From assembly GCA_013146195.2 (NCBI GenBank), contig CM028377.1, forward strand, positions 62,208,285 to 62,272,284: DNA of 64,000 bases, in the 5' to 3' direction. Position numbers and translations under genes: made by a program. A model generated the notes under the pieces. That model was not told the DNA's origin. It was given only the letters and a program-made list of their open reading frames with translations, and ran no database searches. Numbering within the stretch: position 1 is the stretch's first letter; every line of letters starts with the position of its first letter. The DNA is from Codonopsis lanceolata (lineage: Eukaryota; Streptophyta; Magnoliopsida; Asterales; Campanulaceae). Shown here piece after piece: positions 11,186 through 22,859 of the stretch.

Positions 11186-12728
11186 GGGTTGACTAGTATT
11201 TTAACCAACGTATTATTAGCGGGAACCCAAAATAACCTCGTGCTTTCATATTTACCAATATTGTCAATGTACTCAATTTCGGGTGGAAATGTTAGAAGTG
11301 TACAAATAATTGGACAAAATGTTACCAATTTTGTTAAGTTTCCATCCAAATTCGTTAACTGAGCGATGATGTGAACGTTTAAGTTCTTTCATAAAAATTC
11401 AAAGTGAAGGGTATCTCCATGTTAATCACAATTCAGTCCCTAGATTATTGCAAAAAAGGCCATAAAGCCTTCTTCCCCAAAGACATTTCTTTGGATTTTG
11501 ATTGTAACGTAGTTTTCTTACTTTGGATAGTGAATGTGACGTAGTTTCATGATTCAACTTCAAATCATTTCTGTTCCATTTTGTTATATATATTCTTCGA
11601 TTACTTCGAAAATCAGCCGTGATTGATCTCGTGATTCGTGCTAATGCAATCTCCAGACATCCATATCCTTCCCAAATTATAAACGAAATAATTTATTTAA
11701 AAACTATACTGTATAAAAATAAAAAGCTAGCCACTCTTGTCGATTGTGGATGGCCTTATATATATTCTTCGATTACTTCGAAAATCAGCCGTGATTGATC
11801 TCGTGATTCGTGCTAATGCAATCTCCAGACATCCATATCCTTCCCCTCTAAATCTCTGTTAGCTAGCCACTCTTGTCATCATTGATCCAGTTAGGGTTTG
11901 TTGATTTAATAATGATGATGGCGACGGTTTATTCTGGATTAATACTATTAATGTTGAATTAGGGGTTTAATTTTTTGTGAAATGTGTTTATTTTTTGAAA
12001 TCTGATGAGACGCCGGTCACCGACCACACCTCCGGCAAACCATATGGAGAAAGGTACTGGTCGAAACCAACAGTCTCGTAGTTGTTTATTGTCTTTGCTC
12101 TCTGGTTTCTTCTGGTAGTTGCTTTTGTACTTCCATTTTGTTGTTCTTGGTGGTTGTACAACTGTAGTCAAGGATTCTGTTCAATTAATCCCCGTTTCAG
12201 CCCTCCCCAACAATGCCAAACCCTTACCCATTACTCCTCCGGTTACTACTCCCCGTCCAACTGTTAATGCCAACCGTGTGTTTGATAATCTGTTAATGTT
12301 AATGTCAATGCCAATGTGGTTAACGCCCCTCCAACAGTTGCCCAACCCCCACCTGTAATTCATGCGGTGAGTGTGACCAGTAGTCCTCCGCCACCAATAA
12401 AAGAAACTCAAACTCGTTCTACAGCAGAGAGTTTTCCATTTTTTAAGGGTGTTGATTGTGATGTAGTTTGATGACTATTAATTATAACATGGAGATATCC
12501 TTAGCTTTGAATTTTTATGAAAGAAACCCTTAAAAGTTCACATCATCGCTCCGTTAACGAATTTGAATTGAAACTTAACGAAATTGGTAACATTTTGTCC
12601 AAATTATTTGTACACTTCTAACATTTCCCCCCGAAATTGAGTATATTGGAAATATTGGTAAATATGAAAGCACGAGGTTATTTTGGGTTCCCGCTAAATA
12701 GTACTTTGGTTAAAATACTAGTTAACCC
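11186..12728. mobile_element. Non-autonomous Mutator-like element, long TIRs
   Basis: The element starts GGGTTGACTAGTATTTTAAC and ends with the inverse, and is flanked by the 10-bp direct repeat ATTGTATCAA (11,176-11,185 and 12,729-12,738). The terminal inverted repeats are about 245 bp (11,186-11,428 and 12,487-12,728) and differ at scattered sites. Long TIRs with a 9-11 bp target duplication identify a MULE. No MURA-type transposase is encoded. The roughly 1.06-kb interior is unlike the TIRs and could be captured host sequence (Pack-MULE), but I do not recognise its origin. It lies in intron 3 of the TAF1B relic. Confidence 0.8.
11587..11846. repeat. Direct repeat inside the MULE
   Basis: About 88 bp starting ATATATTCTTCGATTACTTC occurs at about 11,587 and again at about 11,758, nearly identical. 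This indicates an internal duplication after or during assembly of the element. Confidence 0.8.
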
Positions 12729-12738
12729 ATTGTATCAA

Positions 12739-14342
12739 TTAGTGAAATTTCATTACCTAAGACATAATAAAGAAAGGAGACTATGCTTTTGGGATAGAGG
12801 GATTATACAATTTCTACTCGGGTATGAGAAAATATAGATGTGCCTAGACACAAAGAAATATCATTATCTTACCCAAATTGATACATGTCTTTCTTAAAGG
12901 ACGGAGGACTCGGCCAGGTGAATCGAGTCATTCCATTCTCAACATTAGCCCTTTGTCAAAACAAGGGTTCATCATAAGAAAGCTTATTTTCAAAATTTAA
13001 TAGTTTCCGCTTCTTACAATCCAATGTTACAAACAACTAAATTAAACAAAATTATTTCTTCAACAGATCATGACCTACCCTAATTCCTAAAATACTTTTG
13101 ACCAACAAATGAGTCCAGTTTTGTACAGCCTTTAAGGTTGAATCAAAACAAAGCAAACTTGGAAAATTATTTTAGTGAAAAGGAGAAGGAAAACAGTTAA
13201 TACAAAAGAATAACGATAACAAGCACTAGCCGGGGGCATATAAACCAAAAAACAAATTCGAAACCTAAAAAGTGAGGTTGCCACTTGAATTTGAAAAGTA
13301 ATAAAGTAGATCTCCTTACTTACCACAATTTAACTCTTTTGGGGTCGGTTACTTGGTTTCATAAAAATCAGGTATCTCTTCCATATAGCTCCAAATTTTT
13401 TTAAAGAAAATTCAACTCCGAGAAGACAACAGTTATACTCTGCTGACCATTCACCAGCTTATTCTCTTTCAAGATATTCGATAGTTGGTTTCAAAGTTTC
13501 ACCTTTTTCTCCAAAGCTTTACATAAAAAAATGGGTTAAGAGGCCATGTAAGGACGTGTGTACCCAAGTTCCTATATGAAAAAATCCAACCCCACAAGAA
13601 CTTTAGCTTCTGATACGACAGCCTAGCCATTACTCCAGACTCTCCAGTCCAAATTGGAAAAACCAAAGCTCTTAAGAGATTCCAAGCAGCATTTATGAGT
13701 TTGACTTACGAATGGAAGCAACAGCATGCCCAACTCCATGCAGGACATCTTCAAAACCACCCAGGGGCAATGCACAATCTCTCTAGAGTAGCAGCATTCA
13801 CATAAGTATATCTTCTTGAACCATTGGCTAAAGAACTTTTAAGATGAAAATGATAAAGCTCAAACTACGACCTAATCTTGCCTACGGTGGGAGGACCAGA
13901 TTGGTGGATCAGCTGAACATCCAATCCCTATTGGTCAAACAAAGCTCTGAAGAAGAAAGAGAATCCTTCATGAATGGACCCTATCGGCAGTTTTGTCTGT
14001 TCCTTGTTCGAAATGGCTTGAACTAGGTGGTTGAACATACAGACTAAGCTTTACAGATACGGGAAGATAATTGACTTCAGTCAGAAGTAATATATTTATT
14101 ATTCAGCACATGGAGTTTAGCACTTTGGTAATATGGGAATCTAGGCACCAAATATGCAAAAGGGATGAATTCTAATCATGGGTACTATTTTCCAACATTA
14201 TACGTGTCTAGTAAATCCCCAAAGGTTCCAAAGACATATTTATATGATTCAGCAAGCTCAGTTTCATAATTCCAAGTACAGATATCATTAAAGAAGTAAC
14301 AAAAACAAATAACACAAAAACAGAAACTCTTGAACCAATTAC
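12739..14342. other. Rest of TAF1B intron 3, nothing recognised
   Basis: No exon-like conservation, element termini or long open frame with plausible content was found. A further small TAF1B exon in the poorly conserved linker could be hidden here. Confidence 0.3.
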
Positions 14343-14475
14343 CTCTTTCTTCTCATAAAGTCCCACAAGTCATTTATTATCTTTCCCTCGTCGTGATCCT
14401 CACACAACGGCTCTGATCCAGAAAAAACCACATCCTTACAGTATTGAAGATATGTTGTCAAGTCCTTGGAATACT
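14343..14475 (-). pseudogene. TAF1B: TAF1B exon 3
   Basis: It is bounded by an acceptor (TTGATAG) and a donor (GAAAGAG|GTAATT). It encodes YSKDLTTYLQYCKDVVFSG followed by the acidic EDHDEGKIINDLWDF. The last codons before the donor are shifted by one missing T in the run after GAC. This matches the conserved tyrosine-rich block that precedes the variable linker in plant TAF1B proteins. Confidence 0.7.
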
Positions 14476-14639
14476 CTATCAAGCATTAAAAATAAGTTAG
14501 CCTCCACTACTATAAAAGAATTATTGTTTACAAAACCAAACATAAAAGGAACTATATAACCTACAATATAGCACTCTCGTTTTCAACTGAAATCTTGATA
14601 ATTACCATTGGTAAGGGGAAGCTGAGCATATTTTTCAAC

Positions 14640-15229
14640 TGTTTTCCCATTTCCCAAAACCATTTAGATCATAAAGGATCCTTATAGATACTATGAGTAT
14701 TGATATAACACAAGCGCGAGTAGGAAGTCTGTATTCATTAGCTGATAACCACAACTCTGGAGGCATAGACAACTCAAATATGTGGCATGCATGGGGAAGA
14801 ATATTCCCCGATGAAACAGATAACTGCCTGAGATAGCCATAAGCTATTGGATAGAAGTTCACCGGAGGTAATTCCAACCCTTTTGACACAGCAATAGAGG
14901 CTGCCATTCCAAGTTTTGTAATGGAGGAGGTTGGATAGGCCTGAACATACGACTTGAACTCAAAGGACATGCATTAGAAAGGAGGTCCAATTTGTTTCTC
15001 AATATCAACAAAAGCAGCAAAATAGAAAAGCTTTCCTTCAGTGCCCACTTCACTATATCTGTCAGCAGGATTGCTTCCCTTGCCAAATGACAAACCAGAA
15101 AAGAAATGGCTAGAGAATAAGGCAAAGGTATTGTCTTGCTAACAGATTGATACCATATCATTCGCTTGCAAAGTATATTGTGATGTTCACCTCTATGTCT
15201 TGCTTTAGAGTTAAATGTAGCTGCTTCTC
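14640..15229 (-). pseudogene. TAF1B: TAF1B exon 2 with frameshifts
   Basis: The acceptor is AAATCAG before 15,229. Recognisable blocks in order are EHHNILCKRMIWYQS, LAISFLVCHLAREAILLTDI, ACPLSSSRMFRPIQ, LELPPVNFYPIAYGYLRQ, MPPELWLSANEYRLPTRA and LYDLNGFGKWE, all typical of the plant TAF1B cyclin-fold region. The frame is lost near 15,035, restored near 14,980 by an opposite indel, and lost again near 14,905, where a few bases are missing before MAASIA. The 3' limit near 14,640 is uncertain because no clear donor remains and a TGA follows the last conserved block. Confidence 0.8.
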
Positions 15230-15449
15230 CTGATTTAAAAGATAAGGCACATACATCAAAGAAAGTCTTTGGAAATTTTAATGAAGTTTGTTTAAGTAGT
15301 TAGGATAAAAGCTTAGTTATATGTTGGCTTTTGTCAGACTAAAAACTGAACCCCAACCCGTTCATACATAGAGACAATGATCATTATGTATACACATGCA
15401 ACGAAACAAAACAGCGGAAAAGAAAAAAGCAAGAGAATAGAGAAGTGAT

Positions 15450-15601
15450 CAGTGACGGGAATTGGCGTGTCCAGAATCAGCGACAACTGATCAGTGACGG
15501 AGCGTTGACGGACCTATTCCGTCGCTGATGTCAAATCAGTGACGGAAATCTGATTTTAGTGACGGAAATTTCCGTCACTGATGACCGATTTTCTAGTAGT
15601 G
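15450..15601. mobile_element. CACTA (CMC) transposon terminus
   Basis: The right edge reads TTTTCTAGTAGTG, the inverse of a CACTACTAGAAAA terminus. Subterminal copies of ATCAGTGACGGAAAT occur in both orientations, including a perfect inverted pair around GGAAATTTCC. This is typical of the short subterminal motifs bound by CACTA transposases. A matching left terminus was not found, so it is a fragment or a strongly deleted element. It lies in intron 1 of the TAF1B relic. Confidence 0.6.
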
Positions 15602-15724
15602 CAACTTAAAGTATAATTATATAGACATCGGAAACAAAGAACTTAATTCTTTCTATCTACAAATTTTGGCATAAAGATGAAGGGCACTGGTCATGAACTG
15701 TTAGTCAGAAAATTTTCAACAATT

Positions 15725-15945
15725 ACACTTTTTTTTTTCAACAAGACCAAAAAGTGGTGTTTCTTGCCCGGAATATGCAAAAGAGGAAGAAAAAAAAAAC
15801 ACAATTTACACAGTTTATTTCAACAAGACTAAAAAGCAGTAGTCCCACATGGAATATGCAGAACTGAAATCTATTAATTTACATGTTTTTCAAGAAGACT
15901 AAAAAGCAGTGTTCCTGCCTGGAATATGCAGAATGAATTATGACT
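15725..15945. repeat. 70-80 bp tandem repeat, three units
   Basis: The phrase AAGACTAAAAAGCAGTG followed about 20 bp later by GGAATATGCA occurs at about 15,743, 15,824 and 15,894, with moderate divergence. It lies within TAF1B intron 1, just upstream of the Copia insertion. Confidence 0.7.
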
Positions 15946-16190
15946 TAAACAGGAAACAAAGAAAAAACGTAGGAATTCTCTTTCTTTCAATCAATATATC
16001 TTTATTCTCTTCTAATAAATATATCCTTATTGAGAATGTTGGATATTATGCAAGTTAAAAGCACTTCAGCATTTAAACCTGCTCAGGTTTTAGACAGGTG
16101 GGCATTCCTTTTCTTTAAATCAATCCTTCTTTTTTCTCTTTGTATAAAGATATCTATTTACAAAATGTTGGATATCACAGGATTTGAAAG

Positions 16191-16493
16191 TAATATGGAG
16201 CGTAACGTGGAGGGACACAAACACAAAGAAGCTGAAGGTCACAAGGACAGAAAGGGAAATAAAGAAGACTGATCACGTGGGCTTTGGAGTGAGCTGGCAA
16301 TCATCATAACAGTTGGCACTTTCTAGCCTACCTTGAATTTAGGGATTCTGTTAGGGATTAGCTGGAAACATGAGTTGTATATATATTGCTCTTCTTCTGT
16401 TTGAATAAACAGATTGATTCTCTCTTAATAAGAATTTACATTCCCTCTCTTTCTATCTCATGCGTTCTTCAGTTCTCATCTCCAACTTCTTCA
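16191..16493 (+). repeat. 5' LTR of Copia-1
   Basis: 303 bp, starting TAATATGG (a TA rather than TG start) and ending TTCA. It contains a TATATATAT stretch (16,378-16,386) that could serve as a promoter, and AATAAG/AATAAA-like polyadenylation words. Its right end abuts the primer-binding site. Confidence 0.9.
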
Positions 16494-16505
16494 TGATATC
16501 AGAGC
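16494..16505 (+). other. Primer-binding site of Copia-1
   Basis: TGATATCAGAGC follows the LTR directly. It differs by one base from TGGTATCAGAGC, the site complementary to the 3' end of initiator methionine tRNA used by most plant Copia elements. Confidence 0.8.
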
Positions 16506-16585
16506 ACTTGTAAGATTCCGCTGTATACACTTTGATCGATTTGCTTTTCCTTCTCAAATCTATTCATCAGTTGTTGTTCGAGAAA

Positions 16586-19500
16586 ATGTTTGCAACTGAA
16601 GAATCGACCTCAAAGGACAATGAAACTGGAAATGAGATCAGGAATATGAAAGTTCATGAGATCGAGGTCGATGAATATGAAGCCTCTGAGGTAAACCTTG
16701 TTTTACCTCCTTCTCATCCTCTATACCTCCACACCAATGACCATCCAGGCATGTCTCTTGTTAATCATGTCCTGACCAATACCAATTTCAATCAATGGCG
16801 AAGAGCCATGGTTATTGCTCTTTCATAAAAATTAAAATTAGGCATAAATAAGAGACCTAATCCCCAATCCAAATACGTCACACACTGGCAGAGATGCAAT
16901 GACATGGTCACATCTTGACTGTTGAATGTTGTTTCACCAGATATCTCATCTAGTCTTGTGTATCTCAAATCTGCAAAACAAATTTGGGAGGATCTAGAAT
17001 TTAGGTTCACTCAAGATAATGCTCCACAACTGTTTAATATGAAGAAGGAAATTATGAATCTGAGACAAGGAAGCCTAGACATATCAACATATTTCACGAA
17101 ATTTAGATCATTATGGGATGAACTGGAGGATGTTTCCTGTGGAGCTAATAAAAAACTGGATGATTATGAGCACATGCAAAAGGTGACTCAGTTTCTTATT
17201 GGTCTAAAAGACTCCTATGCTAGAATTAGGAGTAATATACGAACTAAGAGTCCTCTGCCCAACATCAATGCTACTCTAGCATTGCTAATGCAAGATGAGA
17301 GGCTTAATGAATGTTCCAGTCATATTAAATCTTCTTTTAGTGAAGCCTCTTCAGCCTTGCTTGCCAAAACTGGTCAGAAATCAACTACAGAATTCTCAGT
17401 CTCTTATGCTAAGAATAATCCTCAATCCTATGCATATAAACCTAATGGAAGAAAAGTTGTGAATAAGTCCAACTTTGTATGTGCACACTGTGGAGGTACA
17501 GGACATAACAAAGAGAATTGTTTCTTCATACATGGATTTCCTGAGTGGCACAAGCTGTTTGGTGTTACACCTAATCCATCTAGAATGCCTAAGCTCTTGA
17601 AGAGCAAAGCCAATTCCCATTCAACTCACACAGCTGGAAATTGTGTTCACTCAGAACATGAAGCTTCAGTTAATATCTCTCCTCTACATTCTGCTAGTAC
17701 CTCTTCTCCTACTTCAAAAACTGCAGGTAATATTCTTACTGTACCTAGTATTATGAGCTCAGTTAGAATAGCTCTGCGTGTCATAAACACAACTGATTGG
17801 ATCATAGATTCTGGTGCTTCAGACCACATCACTTCTTTTGACCTTGATCCTGTTCCTTTCCACTCTGTTATACATCTGCCAAATGGTCAAAAGTCTCCAA
17901 TTACTCACAAAGGCTCCATACAATTGACCTCACATATACTCGTGCCTCAGTTCTCTTTCAACTTATTATCAGTAGGAAGATTAACTACTGACAATAAATG
18001 TTGTGTTCAATTCCTTGCTTCTCATTGTTCTATATAGGACTTAGCCTACAAGACTGTGATGGGGACCGGTGAATTGAAGGGTGGCCTGTACAAGCTTGTT
18101 TTGGATGATCCTACATATACTTCTCACATTTGTTCATCTCTGTCTTTACCTGCTTTTTCAACTCAGATTTGGCATTACAGATTAGGCATATACCTGATAA
18201 TACTCTCAAATACTTTCCTATTACTTATAATAAGTCTCCAGTTAATCATGAACCTTGTGAAGCATGCCATTTAGCTAAACAATGTAGAGTTCCTTTTCCT
18301 TTAAGTCTCAGTCATGCCTTGGTTCCTTTCTCTTTAATACATTGTGATGTTTGGGGGCCATATTCTCATCTTACCTACAATGGTTTTAATTCTTTTTTAA
18401 CTATTGTAGATGATTTTTCAAGAACTACCTCGACCTATTTTTTGAAGTCTAAGGCTCATGTTATGCATCACTTGCAACTGTTTCTTAAGATGGTAGAAAC
18501 TCAATTTCATACATGTGACCAAAGTGTCAGATCAGATAATCTTAATAATGCTATGTCTACTTGGTTAGCTTCACTTGGCATAGAACAACAGAGCACTTGT
18601 GTTGAGACTCCCCAACAGAATGGGAGGGTAGAAAGAAAACATAGGCATGTCCTTAATGTGGTTAGGGCACTCAGATTTCAGGCACACCTACCTATTAAGT
18701 TCTGGGGTGATTGTGTTCTTACAACAACTTATCTTATCAATAGAACTCCTACACCTCTTCTTCACTACAAAACACCTTATGAACTGCTTCTTCACAAACC
18801 TCCTGCCTATGCTCACCAGAGATGTTTCCTTTCCTGGTCTTTCCATGTCAATCTTCATTGCCATCCTCTGTCACTGTCACACCTATGTTTCCTGCTTCAT
18901 CTTCCACTACTTCTGAGGAGGCTGCTTCATTTGACACTCCTTCAACCCTCATCCACTGCCACTTCTCAGCCTCCATCCACAGCTAATTTTCAACCCTCAT
19001 CTGTCCATCCCTCACCTATAGATACCTCTGCTACTTCTCCACCTTCCTCTGTCAATCCTTCTGCCTCAATCGAGTCATCTTCAACATTTTTCATTCCTCC
19101 ATCTGCTACTTTGAGGCCTGTTAGAGAGAAGATTATTCCATCCAAATACAAGGACGATACAAGCTTGCCTTCCAGATTCACTGCTTCTCAGTGCTGTGCA
19201 TGTCTAAGTACCATATCCTATTTTGGGATCTCTCCTGCTTATTATTCCTACATATGTAGCACTTCTTCATTATCTGAACCTACTACCTATCACCAAGCTT
19301 TAAAAGATCCAAACTGGTGTGATGCTATGGCAGCAGAACTTTCTGCTCTTGAACAAAATAATACCTGGGAACTTAGTGAGTTACCTGTTGGCAAGAGGTT
19401 AGTAGACTGTAAGTGGATCTATAGGCTGAAGTACAATGCAGATGGGACTCTCAATAAATATAAAGCCAGGCTGGTGGCCAAAAGCTTTACTGAAGGAGAA

Positions 19501-20589
19501 GACTATTTTGAAACTTTTGCTCCTGTAGCAAAAATGACTACAATGAGGATTTTTCTTGCTTTGACTGCTATAAAGGGTTGGCAACTCTCTCAGATGGATG
19601 TTGCTAATGCCTTTCTACATGGTGACCTAGATGAGGATGTGAATATGAGTTTACCTCAAGGTTATGTCTTGCCTCCTGCATATTCTACAGACAAGCCTCC
19701 AGTTTGCAAGCTTCTTAAGTCTCTTTTAAACAGGCTCCAAGGCAATGGTTCAATAAGTTTGCCTCTGCTTTGGTTCAGTTTGGCTTTGTGGAGTCCAAAC
19801 ATGATCACACTCTATTTACTCTTACTAGACCAGACACTTTTACTTTACTGCCATTCTGGTGTATGTAGATGATATTCTGGTTGCTGGATCAGATGGGGCT
19901 GTTATTGCAGAGGTTAAAGCTCATTTGCATGCTCATTTCAACATTAAAGATCTAGGTCCTCTTAAGTTCTTTCTTGGTATTGAAATAGCTAGATCAACTG
20001 AGGGAATATGCATTCATCAAAGAAAGTATTCTTTGGATATTGTCTCTGATGCTGGTCTCATGGCAGCCAAGGCTTCTAAAATTCCTTTCCAAAAGAAGCA
20101 TATTCTGACTCCAGATGAAGGGTAATTGCTCTCCAATCCTATGCCTTACAGGAGACTGGTAGGGAGATTGGTTAATCTAACCATTACCAGACCTGACTTA
20201 TGTTATGGGGTTCATATTTTAAGTCAATTCTTGGATGCTCCCAGAACTCCTCACTGGCAGGCAGCTTTAAAGCTAGTTAGGTACATCAATGGCAGTCTTG
20301 GTCAAGGTCTTTTATATTCAGCCACCAGTTCACTTCAGCTTTCCATCTATTGTGATTCTGACTGGGCAGCATGTCCTGTCACTAGGAGGTCATTGTCTGG
20401 TTTCTATGTTGTCTTGGGCTCCTCTCTTGTGTCATGGAAAGCCAAGATGCAGTTTGTGGTTTCTAAATCCTCCTGTGAAGTAGAGTATAGGAGCATGGCC
20501 AATACTTCCAGTGAAGTGGTGTGGTTACTTAATCTCTTAAAAGATTTTGGTATGCCTGCTCTTACTCCAGTTCCTATCTTTTGTGACAA
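16586..20589 (+). pseudogene. Copia-1 gag-pol (main part), decayed
   Basis: The reading frame starts at an ATG at 16,586 and is broken by stops (16,826; before 16,922; 18,036; 20,123) and by a frameshift between about 19,735 and 19,860. In order it shows: Gag (LVNHVLTNTNFNQWRRAM); a CCHC knuckle CAHCGGTGHNKENC near 17,480; protease WIIDSGASDH near 17,797; integrase Asp-Asp-Glu residues in HCDVWGPY (18,343), VRSDN (18,528) and GRVERKHR (18,627); reverse transcriptase VDCKWIYRLKYNADG with the YVDD box at about 19,862; and RNase H with CDSDWAACPVTRRS near 20,350. The sequence stops in the RNase H phrase PVPIFCDN where the inner Copia has inserted. The element is non-autonomous now. Confidence 0.9.
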
Positions 20590-20594
20590 TAAGG

Positions 20595-21347
20595 TGTTGG
20601 AAACTTGGTTTCCATTAACTTGAATAAAGCTAAGTCATGTAAAATGAAGTGTGGGAATCCCACATTGGGAACAAAATGAAACAAGCTCTACCTTAAAAGA
20701 TAGAGCTTTGAGGCTTTACTTTCGGCCCTTGGGCCACTACACTTTTGTGTAGGAGGGAAGACCTACCTAGGTGCAGGTCCAAACACGCGCGCGCCGCCGC
20801 CGGCTGACTGGCCTGCCTGAACCTATCTTTTTGCTACCGGTTCATTTGGCGTGTGACCCTTTCAGTGTGAACCTTTTCTACAAAACAGGTTCAGAAGTTC
20901 AGCCGCCAGAACAGTTACCAGACAGTTATGTCTGAAAGGGTGTGTCTGTTTCAGACACCCGTAACTGCTACGGTTGTGTCTGTTTTCAGACAACCAACTG
21001 CTCCAACCGTTCCCAACTTCCATCCCCAAACTGCCACTTAAATACTGCATCAAACACAGAATTTTGGCACTGAAAATTCTCCTCTTTCTGCACAACCTTC
21101 TGCGCCGAATACAGAGATACAGCAGCGTGTTTGATTCGCCCGGTGACTGAAGATTGGAAGACTGCCCTCTTCAATCACGTAAGTATCCTGAAACCTGGGA
21201 GACTCACTGGCAATACCCCGTCCAGTTTGTATACGGGCCAGTTTTTGTCTTAAGGTAAGAGCTTAAGTGCTCGAGGATATTTGTCTAATCTGTGCACACA
21301 CGTACATTACTGGAAACATTAATCAATCAGCCATACCTTTCCCTACA
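20595..21347 (+). repeat. 5' LTR of Copia-2
   Basis: 753 bp. The first about 130 bp and last about 300 bp match the 3' LTR closely, while a GC-rich middle (20,760-20,840) differs strongly. Contains TTTTGTCTTAAG at 21,243-21,254, complementary to the sequence just after the LTR. Confidence 0.85.
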
Positions 21348-22859
21348 ATCTTAAGACAAAAGTATTTTTGGCTTGGTTTTCGTTTCCAGCATCAGGACAG
21401 ATCCTGATTCTGCACACTTGTGTTAACAGTACAGATTTTGGTCAATCACATTCTGCATGCTGTTACAGAACCTACTTACTGCATTACTGCATGTTCTTAT
21501 AAAACTGTTTCTGCATGCTGTTTAGTCTGTTAACAGATTCTGCATATTATAAATCTGTCTAACAGAACCACACATAACCTGTTTTAATATACAGATTCAG
21601 TCTGCTTCTGAAACTGTATCTGATTCTGGGAAAAATATTTCTGCCTTAATTAAAACCTGTTTTTGTTTCAGTTTTTATTAAGCATACAAATCTGAAACTG
21701 CATATAACCTGTTTATACAAACAGATTCAGCAGCCTGAACAGTTTAATCTGAAACTGCATATAACCTGTTTCTACAAACAGATTCAGAACACATAATCTG
21801 TATATTACATATTCTGCCTCAGTTTGTGATCTGTTTATGTTACAGATTATAGAACCATACTCTGAACTGTTTCTGTTTCTGTTTCAAACTTGCTTTGTTA
21901 CAGATTCAGGCCTTAATTTATATCCTGTTTCAGTTTCATAAACCATGCTAACCTGATACAGAATTAAAAACTGTTACTGCATTAATCTGTTCTGGAAATT
22001 CATAAAGAACTTCATTTGTTTCTGCACAGAAATTCAGAAATCTGCATGTAACAGATTCAAAACAGATTTTAATCTGTTTGTTGGTCTTTTTCACATTCAG
22101 AAACCTGCATACCAGTCTGTTTTCCAGCATACAGATTCTGATTTCTGTTTCTGTTCAAACAGCCTGTTTCTGCTTCAGATTATAATCTGTTTTCATTACA
22201 AAAGTCTGTCTCAGTTTCATAAAAAACTGTTTCTGCACAGAAATTTTGTTTCTGCACAGCCATTCAGAACTGTGCAAACCTGATTCTGCATGTTACATAA
22301 TTCTGGACAGAACATGCGTACTTAGTTTAGAACATGCTTACATAAGTCTCAAGTGTTCAGCCTGTTCTCAATCTGTCATCTGCATCAATCTGTATCTGTT
22401 TATATTACAGATTACAGAACATACTTAGTCTATTTTCTGTCATATAATCTGTTACAAATTACAGATTCTGTATCTGTTTCAGTTTTGCTAAACCTGACAG
22501 TATTTCAGTTTGAGTTCCTGTTTTTGTTACAGATTTCGATCATGTTCTAATCTGTTTAAGTTACAGATTATGCTCCAGTTTTAATACTGTAATAACCTGT
22601 TTAAACTGTTACCGATTCAGCCTGTTTTTGGCAAAAGCATTCAGCTTGTTCAAAAACTTAAGTAAGGCTATCTGTATTAACTAATTAATTGAAATCAGAT
22701 TAATACTTAACTATATTAATTGCAGAGTTTTATTCTGACCACAGAAATAAAACTAAATAGACTGCATAGGAGAGTCTATCAATTCAGGTTGCTAATTGTA
22801 TAGAAACATAAGTGTTTCATATAACTTAGCAATTTTGCTAATCCTGTTTTGTGTGCAGC
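21348..22859 (+). other. Copia-2 leader of degenerate CTGTTTCTG / CAGATT repeats
   Basis: About 1.5 kb without an open frame of note. Most of it is built from short degenerate words such as AACCTGTTTCTG, ACAGATTCAG and TCTGCATG in loose alternation. It ends with GTGTGCAG just before the gag ATG, which resembles a splice acceptor. Function is unknown; it could be an RNA packaging or translation leader. Confidence 0.6.
21350..21361 (+). other. Putative non-canonical primer-binding site of Copia-2
   Basis: The expected TGGTATCAGAGC is absent. Two bases after the LTR lies CTTAAGACAAAA, a perfect 12-base reverse complement of TTTTGTCTTAAG at 21,243-21,254 within the LTR, which is also conserved in the 3' LTR. 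This suggests priming by the element's own RNA or by an internal tRNA fragment (inference). Confidence 0.4.

Noticed and set aside
13844..14026. 60-codon open frame in TAF1B intron 3
   Set aside because: No similarity to TAF1B in either strand and no splice context.
14505..15601. CACTACTATAAAAG at about 14,505 as the left end of the CACTA element ending at 15,601
   Set aside because: The interval would contain TAF1B exon 2, the flanking 3-bp words do not match, and similarity stops after the first eight bases.
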